Shown in pieces: positions 16,455 through 23,853 of a stretch of 24,926 nucleotides of DNA. A model generated the notes under the pieces. That model had not been told where the DNA came from, did no database searches, and was given only the letters and a program-made list of their open reading frames with translations. Position numbers and translations under genes: made by a program. This stretch comes from an uncultured Hungatella sp. (GTDB taxonomy: Bacteria; Bacillota; Clostridia; Lachnospirales; Lachnospiraceae): NCBI GenBank assembly GCA_910588505.1, contig CAJUPQ010000052.1, positions 1 to 24,926 of the forward strand. Direction: 5' to 3'. The first letter of the stretch is position 1, and the number at the start of each line of letters is the position of its first letter.

Positions 16455-19400
16455 GGCGTTGTCCAGAATATGCCTGAACAACTGGCACTATATAAGACAT
16501 AAAACGTTGTCTTTCCATGAAGGGATCAATTTTTTCACCGGCCATTCCGGCAGCGGAAAGTCCACGGTCATTGACGCCATGCAGATCGTCCTCTACGCCA
16601 ATACCGACGGCAGGGGATTTTTTAACAAGGCGGCGGCTGATGATTCGGACCGGAACCTGATTGAGTACCTGCGGGGCATGGTCAATATCGGGGAGGACAA
16701 TAATTTTTCCTATTTGAGGAACAGCAATTTCTCTTCCACTATCGTGCTGGAGCTTCGGCGGACTGACACAGGGGAGTGTCAGTGCGTCGGCGTGGTGTTT
16801 GATGTGGAGACGGCCACCAATGAGATTTCCAGAATGTTCTTCTGGCACAAAGGCCCCATACCGGACCACCAGTACCGGGTAGCGGGAAATCATAAGGATA
16901 ATAGCAGGCCGTCTTTTGGCCGGGCCATGTCCACAGAGGAAGTGAAGCTGTGGCTTATGGGGAATTTTCAGAAAGAAGGATACTATTTCGGCTCCCACAA
17001 TGAGCGGTTCCGCAAACAGCTGTACGACGTATACCTTGGAGGGCTGGACTCGGAAAAGTTTCCCCTTCTGTTTAAGAGGGCCATCCCGTTCCGCATGAAT
17101 ATCAAACTGGAAGAGTTTGTGAAGGAATATATCTGCATGGAGCAGGATATCCATATTGAGGATATGCAGCAGAGCGTCATGGAGTACGGGCGCATGCGGC
17201 AGAAGATCGAGGATACCTGGAAAGAGATCGAGAAGCTGAAAGTCATCTGCGGGCAGCACGGACAGGTGGAAAATATCACAAAGCAGATGGAGGCTTTTGA
17301 CTATTACAGCCGCAAACTTGACATTATGCAGGACAGGCTGAAAGTGGCGGAGTGTCAGGACAAGATCCATGTGTTTGAGGAGACTAAGAATAAGACCCTC
17401 CAGGATATCCAGCAGGAACAGGATCATATTGACGAAATGGCCAGGCAGGGGGACGAGCTTCTTAAACGGATTACCATGACTGGGTATGATCAGATGAAGG
17501 AGCAGCTGGCCTCTTTAAATGCCCTGGTGGAGCAGCTGGCAAGGAGCAAAGCCCGGTGGGAGCAGACGGCAGCGCTTTTAAAAGCCTGGGAAAATGAAGA
17601 CAGTGTTTCTAACCGGACTTTGTGGGATATCGAGGCGTTTGAGCAGGGGAAGATAACAGAGGAAGAATTAAACCGCCTGAAGGGTGATCTGGCGGAGGTC
17701 CGAAAGGATGTGGCGAAACAGCAGCAGGATGCCCAGGGGGAACTGCGGGAACTGAGGAAAAAAATGACCCAAGCCCAGGGGGAGCTGGCCCAGCTGAAAG
17801 CGGGAAACAAGGCTTACCCAAAGGAGCTGGAGCAGGCTAGGACCATTTTGCGGAACCGTTTGTATCAGGAGACAGGGAAAAGCGTCAATGTGGAGATCCT
17901 GGCAGACCTTCTTGACATCCGGGACGAGACATGGCGCAATGCGGTGGAGGGCTACATGGGCTACAATAAGCTGTCGGTGATCGTGGAGCCCAAGTATGCC
18001 CAAAAGGCCATGAAGATCTACGAGGAGATGGACAAGGAGAAGTTTTACCGGGTGGCGGTCCTGGACACGGAGCGGGTGGCGGCGGATCATCATCAGGTGG
18101 CGGAGGGGTCTCTGGCTCAGGAGGTGGAGGCCAGAAGCGACTATGCCCAGGCTTACGTCAATTTCCTTTTGGGGCGGGTGATGAAATGTAACGATGTGGA
18201 TGAACTGCGCAGCCACAGGATCGGGATCACAAAAAATTGCGTGTCCTATCACAATTACCGCATTCAGCACATCAATCCGACGCTTTACACCACGGCGGCT
18301 TATATAGGAAAGAGCAGCGTCCGGCAGAGGATAAAGCTTTTGGAAAAAAGCCTTAAAGACATGGAGGAGGCGTTAAAGCCCCGGCAGGATATTGTGAAAG
18401 ACGCCGGACGGGTTCTGGAGCTGGAGCATTTGAGCCAGGACATGAGCATATATCTGGAGTGGAAGAAGGATATGCTCTCCTTTAAGGGGAAACAAGGAGA
18501 GCAGGCGAAGCTGAAGGCAAAGCTGGAAGAGCTTTTGTCCCAGAATGTGGATCAGTGGAAAAAAGAGCGGCAGGCGATCCTGGATCTGTGCGATCAGAAA
18601 AAAGTGGTGGTAAACCAGCTTCGTCAGACTGCCTTTGAGCTGGAGCGGGACCAGGAGGACGAGAAGAAACGGCTGGTGAACCTGAACGAGGCGCTGGTGG
18701 AGAAGGAGCGGGATTTTACGGCCGCTGCAGAGCTTGACGAAGAGCTGACCAGGATTTTAGCTTCCCAAAATAATCCCAGATATGATAGCCTTCGCAATGA
18801 GTTTCTGGGGCAGCTTGCCAAAGCGGAGGAGAAAAAGAAACAGGAGATGGACCGACTGGTCAATCTGCGGACCGAGTATCTGCGCGCTTACCAGAACCGT
18901 AATTTTTCTCCCACTACGGAGGATAATAAGGATTATGGCGAGTTGCTTGACCATCTGAATGATGAGCGGCTGGAGGAGTTTCGGGGCCGCGCCGCGGAGC
19001 AGGCCAGGACGGCGGTGGAGCATTTTAAGGACGATTTTATGTACAAGATCCGCAGCGCCATCAAGGAGGCCATGCAGCGGAAGGATGAGCTGAACCGGAT
19101 TATCAGCCGTCTGGATTTCGGGAAGGATAAGTATCAGTTTTATATCGGGAAAAATAAGGGGCCGGACGGCCAGTATTATGATATGTTTATGGATGAGGCT
19201 TTGGAAGTGAACCCTTCGGACCTGGATATCGGCCTGGATAATCAGCTGAACATGTTTACCCAGGAGCATGAGAACCATTACGGGGCTATGATTAATGATT
19301 TAATCGGCATTTTTATTCCCCCGGAGAATGCTTCGGCGGAGGAGCTGGAGGAGGCCAGGCGGAATATGGACCGGTACGCGGATTACCGGACCTACCTTTC

Positions 19401-19839
19401 GTTTGATATGCAGCAGCTGATTCAGAATGAGGATGAAGTGATTAAGATTCGGCTGAGTAAAATGATTAAGAAGAACTCCGGCGGGGAGGGGCAGAATCCT
19501 CTCTATGTGGCGCTGCTTGCCAGTTTTGCCCAGGCGTACAAGATTGATTTGAAGCCGGGGCTTATACGGAATCCCACCATTCGGCTGGTGGTCCTTGATG
19601 AGGCGTTTTCCAAGATGGACGCGGAGAAGGTGGCCAGCTGTATCCAGCTTATCCGGGGGCTTGGGTTCCAGGCTCTTATCAGCGCAACCAATGACAAGAT
19701 TCAGAATTATCTGGAGACGGTGGATAAGATTTTTGTGTTTGCCAATCCCAATAAGAAGTCGATTTCGATTCAGGAGTTTGAGAAGAAGGAGTTTCGGCGG
19801 CTTAGGGAGGATTTGGAGGATGAGGAGGAGGGAGAGTGA
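16435..19839 (+). CDS. jetC: Wadjet protein JetC (SMC/MukB-like ATPase)
   Basis: This 1,134-residue SMC-like protein is the ATP-driven loop-extruding motor of Wadjet. The head halves are at the ends: Walker A GHSGSGKST at 36-44 after NFFT, an ABC signature SGGE at 1015-1018 (KKNSGGEGQNPLY), and Walker B LVVLDEAFSKMD with D1055 and E1056. The intervening part contains coiled-coil arms, roughly 230-480 and 620-850, around a hinge-like region near 480-600 (AYPKELEQARTILRNRLYQE and the VNVEILADLLDI stretch). Shorter arms than those of true SMC proteins fit JetC. ATG 16435 is chosen because GGAAGGGG (16418-16425) is 9 bases upstream; ATG 16426 in the same frame abuts that site. It ends 139 bases before jetD. 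Confidence 0.95.
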   Translation: MTNQRFEALSRICLNNWHYIRHKTLSFHEGINFFTGHSGSGKSTVIDAMQIVLYANTDGRGFFNKAAADDSDRNLIEYLRGMVNIGEDNNFSYLRNSNFSSTIVLELRRTDTGECQCVGVVFDVETATNEISRMFFWHKGPIPDHQYRVAGNHKDNSRPSFGRAMSTEEVKLWLMGNFQKEGYYFGSHNERFRKQLYDVYLGGLDSEKFPLLFKRAIPFRMNIKLEEFVKEYICMEQDIHIEDMQQSVMEYGRMRQKIEDTWKEIEKLKVICGQHGQVENITKQMEAFDYYSRKLDIMQDRLKVAECQDKIHVFEETKNKTLQDIQQEQDHIDEMARQGDELLKRITMTGYDQMKEQLASLNALVEQLARSKARWEQTAALLKAWENEDSVSNRTLWDIEAFEQGKITEEELNRLKGDLAEVRKDVAKQQQDAQGELRELRKKMTQAQGELAQLKAGNKAYPKELEQARTILRNRLYQETGKSVNVEILADLLDIRDETWRNAVEGYMGYNKLSVIVEPKYAQKAMKIYEEMDKEKFYRVAVLDTERVAADHHQVAEGSLAQEVEARSDYAQAYVNFLLGRVMKCNDVDELRSHRIGITKNCVSYHNYRIQHINPTLYTTAAYIGKSSVRQRIKLLEKSLKDMEEALKPRQDIVKDAGRVLELEHLSQDMSIYLEWKKDMLSFKGKQGEQAKLKAKLEELLSQNVDQWKKERQAILDLCDQKKVVVNQLRQTAFELERDQEDEKKRLVNLNEALVEKERDFTAAAELDEELTRILASQNNPRYDSLRNEFLGQLAKAEEKKKQEMDRLVNLRTEYLRAYQNRNFSPTTEDNKDYGELLDHLNDERLEEFRGRAAEQARTAVEHFKDDFMYKIRSAIKEAMQRKDELNRIISRLDFGKDKYQFYIGKNKGPDGQYYDMFMDEALEVNPSDLDIGLDNQLNMFTQEHENHYGAMINDLIGIFIPPENASAEELEEARRNMDRYADYRTYLSFDMQQLIQNEDEVIKIRLSKMIKKNSGGEGQNPLYVALLASFAQAYKIDLKPGLIRNPTIRLVVLDEAFSKMDAEKVASCIQLIRGLGFQALISATNDKIQNYLETVDKIFVFANPNKKSISIQEFEKKEFRRLREDLEDEEEGE

Positions 19840-19978
19840 GAGATGCGGGGGCGTTTGGGCTGGTGCAGTGATGCGTTAGATTGTCGCAGGCCCTCCAGAG
19901 TGCATCTCCTGTCCGGGTTTAGAAATGCCAGGTGTTAAAGGTTTACGCAGGATTTAAATTTAGGAAGGCGGATGGAAA
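19840..19978. other. jetC-jetD spacer with long inverted repeat
   Basis: The genes of the operon are otherwise tightly packed, but 139 bases separate jetC from jetD. GAGATGC (19840-19846), directly after the jetC stop, is complementary to GCATCTC (19902-19908), with further G-rich/C-rich pairing inside (GGGGGC with GCCCTCC). No T-run follows, so it is not a standard terminator. It may be an mRNA structure that stabilises or tunes jetD expression, or a remnant. A 31-codon ORF (19843-19938) lies within it but has no clear support. Confidence 0.4.
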
Positions 19979-21208
19979 GTGGGGAGGAAAGTTAAGAGCA
20001 TTCGGGAGGAGGACCGGCAGTCCGGATTTTATTTACTGGATAAAGTGATTGATAAATTTGAGAACAGCGCAAATGACTGGCGGGAGGAGGCGGACGGGAA
20101 CCGCAGTTTTAAAATCCAGCAGTCGGATTATGATGCGGTTGGGAAGAGCGAACTTTTGGAGGAGGCCAGAAAGCTGGAACAGATGGGGCTGATTCGGGTG
20201 GCCTGGTTTTGCGGGGGTTCGGAGATGGAGAAGGTGACTTATCGGCTGCGGGACATGGCGGAGATTTACCGGGCTGCGGGCCGGGAGTCTAAAAGGAGCC
20301 GTCTTGCGCGGGCCAGAGAGTGCGCGGGCCGGTATGAGAGGCAGGCTGTGACGCCGTGGCTGAAGGCTTACTATGGGGATGTGTTCCGGGACATTGACAG
20401 GGGAACGTATCCCGGCGATTTGGAGAAGTACGGGGAGCTGTTGTTTCGGTGCCTTGACAGACTGGATAAGCTGGAGGAGCCTGTGTTTATGCGGGTGTTC
20501 AGCAGTAAATATCTGAATGGCTCTAAGGTGTTTGAGAGGATGTTAAAATCAAGAGTCGTCAGCATCGGCAGGAAGTATCATCCCATGGTGGATGAGGCTA
20601 TGGGGGAGCATGAGATTTTGTCCCAGATGTATGTGGAGAATTATGCCCAGGAGCTGGAGCTGAAAGGGGAACTGCGCATTGTTCTGGGGGGAAAGGTTAT
20701 TGATTTGTCGGTGTTTCCTTATGGAACGGTTTTAAATTCGGAGACGCTTAAACATGGGATTATTGACCCGGTTCAGCGGATTCGCAGGGTAATCACCGTG
20801 GAGAATAAGGCAAATTATATGTCTATGCCGTTTGAGGAGGGGACGTTGATTTTGTTCTGCCATGGATTTTTCTCTCCCAGAGAGAGGGAATTTCTGGCGG
20901 GGCTGGAGCGGGTTCTTGAGGGGTTAAGACAGGCGGGCGCAGAGATTGAGTACGGTCACACCGGGGATTTGGATTACGGGGGAGTGCGGATTTTCCGGTA
21001 TATCCGGACAAAGATTTTTCCGCTGGTGAGGCCGCTGTTTATGGATGCAGCCCGGTATGACAAGTATCTGGAGCTGGGATATGGGACGGATATGGAGGCG
21101 TCGGCCTGGGAGAAGATGAAGGGGATGGAGGAGCCTTTGCTGCAGCCGCTGATGGAAAGGATTTTGCAGGAGAAGAAGGTGGTGGAGCAGGAGTGCTTTT
21201 TGTTTTGA
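19979..21208 (+). CDS. jetD: Wadjet protein JetD (Toprim nuclease, DUF2220-type)
   Basis: This 409-residue subunit is the nuclease of Wadjet that cuts plasmid DNA once the SMC motor has engaged it. The N-terminal part contains winged-helix and linker segments (about 1-200). The C-terminal Toprim-like domain shows the acidic set: E275 in VENKANY, the FCHGFFSP turn at 293-300, and D330-x-D332 in GDLDYGG, followed by IFRYIR. Start is GTG 19979, the first usable start after an in-frame stop at 19961-19963, with AGGAAGGCGG upstream. Its stop lies 3 bases from the stop of a converging minus-strand small gene. Alternative start sites further inside would cut off the N-terminal HTH-like segment. Confidence 0.92.
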   Translation: MGRKVKSIREEDRQSGFYLLDKVIDKFENSANDWREEADGNRSFKIQQSDYDAVGKSELLEEARKLEQMGLIRVAWFCGGSEMEKVTYRLRDMAEIYRAAGRESKRSRLARARECAGRYERQAVTPWLKAYYGDVFRDIDRGTYPGDLEKYGELLFRCLDRLDKLEEPVFMRVFSSKYLNGSKVFERMLKSRVVSIGRKYHPMVDEAMGEHEILSQMYVENYAQELELKGELRIVLGGKVIDLSVFPYGTVLNSETLKHGIIDPVQRIRRVITVENKANYMSMPFEEGTLILFCHGFFSPREREFLAGLERVLEGLRQAGAEIEYGHTGDLDYGGVRIFRYIRTKIFPLVRPLFMDAARYDKYLELGYGTDMEASAWEKMKGMEEPLLQPLMERILQEKKVVEQECFLF

Positions 21209-21211
21209 GGA

Positions 21212-21409
21212 TTAAGGGGTTTTCCGGGCAGCCCGTTTACGATACGCTTCCATGGCGGTGAGAAAACTTTGTTCCGGGGTGGATTCCCAGCCGAAGGCTA
21301 TCTGATGCCACGATTCCTGATATTGGACAAGGCTCCAATAGAACGGGTTTTCCGGGTTGTCATGTTTATGGCTGGTCAGGGATAGTTTGATTGCATATTC
21401 GGATTCCAT
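21212..21409 (-). CDS. Small conserved-looking protein of unknown function
   Basis: A 65-residue minus-strand gene fills the gap between jetD and the DUF262 operon. It begins with ATG (reverse strand, 21409) behind a GAAAGG site about 10 bases upstream and ends 3 bases from the jetD stop, so the two genes converge. The protein is polar, with no membrane segment or signal peptide, and has a Trp/Gly-rich middle (YWSLVQYQESWHQIAFGWES) and a basic helical end (TAMEAYRKRAARKTP). I do not recognise the family. Its reading frame looks coding and it is not a shadow of an opposing gene. Divergence from the DUF262 gene across only 58 bases means its promoter overlaps that operon's, so a regulator or antagonist role is possible but unproven. 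Confidence 0.6.
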   Translation of the reverse strand: MESEYAIKLSLTSHKHDNPENPFYWSLVQYQESWHQIAFGWESTPEQSFLTAMEAYRKRAARKTP

Positions 21410-21467
21410 TTTACAAAGACCTTTCTTTTCATAAGGTAAGTATATTCATAATTTTAGGAGATTATGT
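21410..21467. promoter_or_regulatory. Divergent intergenic region likely holding promoters for the small minus gene and the DUF262 operon
   Basis: These 58 AT-rich bases separate two divergently oriented genes. They contain the ribosome sites of both (CCTTT at 21420-21424 for the minus gene; TAGGAG just before ATG 21468). TATATTCATAAT at 21441-21452 is a possible -10 region for the plus strand. No convincing -35 was found, so promoter positions are uncertain. Confidence 0.4.
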
Positions 21468-22748
21468 ATGTTTGATGAAAAAGAAAAAGCAGAACTGGAT
21501 TTGCTGGTTGGGATGGGGAAAAGGCAGGCGGGAAAGCTTAGTTCCATGATTATTTCCAACTGTTTTGTTGGGTTTCCCACAGAAAGGCAGACAGAAGATA
21601 CCTACATGGAGATGGTGGGTTATCTGGAACGGTCAGGCATTGAGATTATAGATGACGGTTCAGAGATAGAGGCAGAGGACCCGGTGGTATCTGTGCCGGA
21701 GATACGCCCCTTTGACCCAAGTAAAATTGATATTGACATGAAGACCATGGAATTATCCAGTATCATTAAGCGGCTGCAGTATCATGAGATTAACATGGAT
21801 ACGAATTTCCAGAGGAAAAGCGGGCTTTGGAAAGATGTGCAGAAAAGCCAGCTGATAGAGTCCCTCCTTCTTCGTATTCCGATTCCGGCTTTCTATTTTG
21901 ATGGAGGGATAAAAGATAATTGGCTGATTATTGACGGGCTGCAGCGCATTACCACATTAAAAGAGTTTGTGGTGGACAAAACTTTGAAACTTACCGGTTT
22001 GGAATTTTTTCATGACCTGGAGGGATTGAAGTTTGAGGAGCTGCCCAGGAGTTTTACAAGACGGATAGAGGAGACGAACATTGTTGCGTATATTGTAAAG
22101 GGAGGGACGCCGCCCAACGTTAAATATAATATATTCAAAAGAATCAACACCGGAGGTCTGGAACTGGAACCCCAGGAGATCCGCCATGCTTTGTACCAGG
22201 GAAGGGCGACGGACCTGTGCAGGAAATTTGCGGCTCTTCCGGAATTTCAGACAGCCACAACATACAGCATTTGCGACGACCGGATGATGGCCCGGGAATT
22301 TGTGCTTCGGTTTGTGGCGGTCTGCTATTATGGGATAGATAAATATGAGGGGGTTCCGGATAATTACCTGAACGGGGCGATGGAATACTTAAATTCAAGC
22401 CATTGCGCAGAGGAGCCGGCAATGGAGGCGGCATTTAAAAGAGTGATGAACGCGTCAAAAGAGATTATGGGAAAGTATGCGTTTAGGAGATTGAGAGAGG
22501 ACGGAAGGCGCAATTCTATCAATAAAGCCATTTATGAGGCATGGTGTAGAAGTCTGTTCTTTCTGAAGGATTCAGAACTTGATGTTTTAAAGCAGCAAAG
22601 AGCTGTGGTGTATGAGCGGTTTTTGAAGCTTTGCGGTGATTCCGATTTTTTGCAGATGGTCAAATCCGGCGATAAAAAGTCTTTTTTAATGCGTTTTACG
22701 TTCATAGACCAGATGTTGAAGGAGGTTTTGCATGATACGAAAGATTAA
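21468..22748 (+). CDS. DUF262 (GmrSD/ParB-like) protein with sigma-70 region 1.1-like N-terminus
   Basis: This 426-residue protein opens a three-gene operon. The DUF262 domain shows its key motifs: NFQRKSGLW (113-121), ESLLLRIPIPAFYFD (131-145), IIDGLQRITTL (154-163) and FKRINTGG (223-230), followed by LEPQEIRHALY. In DUF262 proteins the DGQQR-type motif, here DGLQR, supports nucleotide hydrolysis or DNA processing. The first 70 residues are not part of DUF262: LLVGMGKRQAGKLSSMII, then TYMEMVGYLERSGIEIIDD with an acidic tail resembles sigma-70 region 1.1 (GKK.G.LT..EI....YLE..GIEI.). The C-terminus is helical. Its last 17 bases overlap the ATPase gene. This pairing resembles Menshen-type defence systems. 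Function is inferred. Confidence 0.85.
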   Translation: MFDEKEKAELDLLVGMGKRQAGKLSSMIISNCFVGFPTERQTEDTYMEMVGYLERSGIEIIDDGSEIEAEDPVVSVPEIRPFDPSKIDIDMKTMELSSIIKRLQYHEINMDTNFQRKSGLWKDVQKSQLIESLLLRIPIPAFYFDGGIKDNWLIIDGLQRITTLKEFVVDKTLKLTGLEFFHDLEGLKFEELPRSFTRRIEETNIVAYIVKGGTPPNVKYNIFKRINTGGLELEPQEIRHALYQGRATDLCRKFAALPEFQTATTYSICDDRMMAREFVLRFVAVCYYGIDKYEGVPDNYLNGAMEYLNSSHCAEEPAMEAAFKRVMNASKEIMGKYAFRRLREDGRRNSINKAIYEAWCRSLFFLKDSELDVLKQQRAVVYERFLKLCGDSDFLQMVKSGDKKSFLMRFTFIDQMLKEVLHDTKD

Positions 22749-23841
22749 AGCAGAGAATTTTAAATGTTTTGAACACATCTCTCTGGAATTGTCGGGCCTG
22801 AATCTGCTTTCCGGCATTAACAGTATGGGGAAATCTACATTAATTCAGATACTTTTGCTATTGCGGCAGTCCTATGAGCAGAATACCCTGGAAAAGGGGA
22901 TTTATTTAAACGGAAAATATACGAATCTGGGTGTGGGTAAGGATATTCTTTATACGGATGCAAAGGAGAATAAAATAAGCATTTTTCTGGAGGGGGAGCA
23001 AAGTTTTCTGCGCGCGGAATATGACTATCATGGAGCGTCGGATTTTCTGAAGCTTATGAGCCAGGTCAGTGTGGATGCAACGAAAAGCCTGAATCTGTTT
23101 GATAAAGAATTTCAGTACATTGGGGCGGACCGCTTAGGACCTCAGAGCAGTTATGAAAAGTCCTACTATGAGGTGTGGGAAAACAGGCAGATAGGAAACC
23201 ACGGAGAGTATGCGGTCCATTATCTTTACACCCATGAATTGGATGATGTGGAAAATGAGAATGTATTGTATGAAGGGGAGGAGAGCATCCGTCTGTCAAG
23301 ACAGGTGGAGTGCTGGATGGGGGAGATTACCCCAGGCATTTCTCTTCGTATGGAGGATATGGGGCGCAGCAACCGGATGGGGCTTACGGTACATCAGGAA
23401 GGTGCCATGGGGTCAGATTATTTTGCGGCGCAGAATGTGGGATTTGGGATTTCGTACGTGCTTCCTGTGGTGTTGTGCCTGTTGAAGGCCAAGAAAGGCC
23501 AGCTGCTGATTCTGGAGAATCCGGAGGCCCATCTTCATCCAAAGGGGCAGCGAAAAATAGGGGAGTTGATTGCAAAGGCAGCTCAGGGCGGCGTTCAGAT
23601 TATTGTGGAGACTCACAGTGACCATGTTCTCAATGGAATCAGGCTCTGCGCGAAAAACGGGAACGTGGATCCGGACCTTGTAAGGCTGTACTATTTTTCC
23701 AGAAGGGAGATGGAGGCAGATAACCAGATGAAAATTGTGCCGGTCATAGAGAATCCCATTTTAAGGCTGGATGGGCGGCTTAGTTTTTGGCCGGAGGGGT
23801 TTTTTGATGAGTGGGACAGGGCTATTGATGATTTGTTTTAG
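22732..23841 (+). CDS. AAA ATPase, OLD-like, DUF3696 family
   Basis: This 369-residue ATPase has an RecF/OLD-style split head. Walker A is GINSMGKST (28-36); VGFGISYVLPVV (236-247) takes the place of an ABC signature; the Walker B region is LLILENPEAHLHP (258-270), with E262; THSDH (294-298) is the switch-histidine motif. The C-terminal RLDGRLSFWPEGFFDEWDRA is the hallmark of DUF3696. No Toprim nuclease domain is present, unlike full OLD proteins, so the effector is presumably a partner protein. It overlaps the DUF262 gene by 17 bases and is followed 12 bases later by a gene of unknown function, implying a three-component system. Anti-phage function is inferred from this pairing. Confidence 0.9.
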   Translation: MIRKIKAENFKCFEHISLELSGLNLLSGINSMGKSTLIQILLLLRQSYEQNTLEKGIYLNGKYTNLGVGKDILYTDAKENKISIFLEGEQSFLRAEYDYHGASDFLKLMSQVSVDATKSLNLFDKEFQYIGADRLGPQSSYEKSYYEVWENRQIGNHGEYAVHYLYTHELDDVENENVLYEGEESIRLSRQVECWMGEITPGISLRMEDMGRSNRMGLTVHQEGAMGSDYFAAQNVGFGISYVLPVVLCLLKAKKGQLLILENPEAHLHPKGQRKIGELIAKAAQGGVQIIVETHSDHVLNGIRLCAKNGNVDPDLVRLYYFSRREMEADNQMKIVPVIENPILRLDGRLSFWPEGFFDEWDRAIDDLF

Positions 23842-23853
23842 AGGGATAGTAGA

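Noticed and set aside
16360..17427. Long minus-strand open frame (355 codons)
   Set aside because: It lies entirely antisense to jetB/jetC, which have clear domain motifs and ribosome sites. Its product lacks a recognisable pattern, so it is a shadow of GC-rich coding sequence.
19843..19938. 31-codon Cys-rich ORF between jetC and jetD
   Set aside because: Too short, with no recognisable pattern, and it sits inside an inverted repeat; better explained as spacer or RNA structure.
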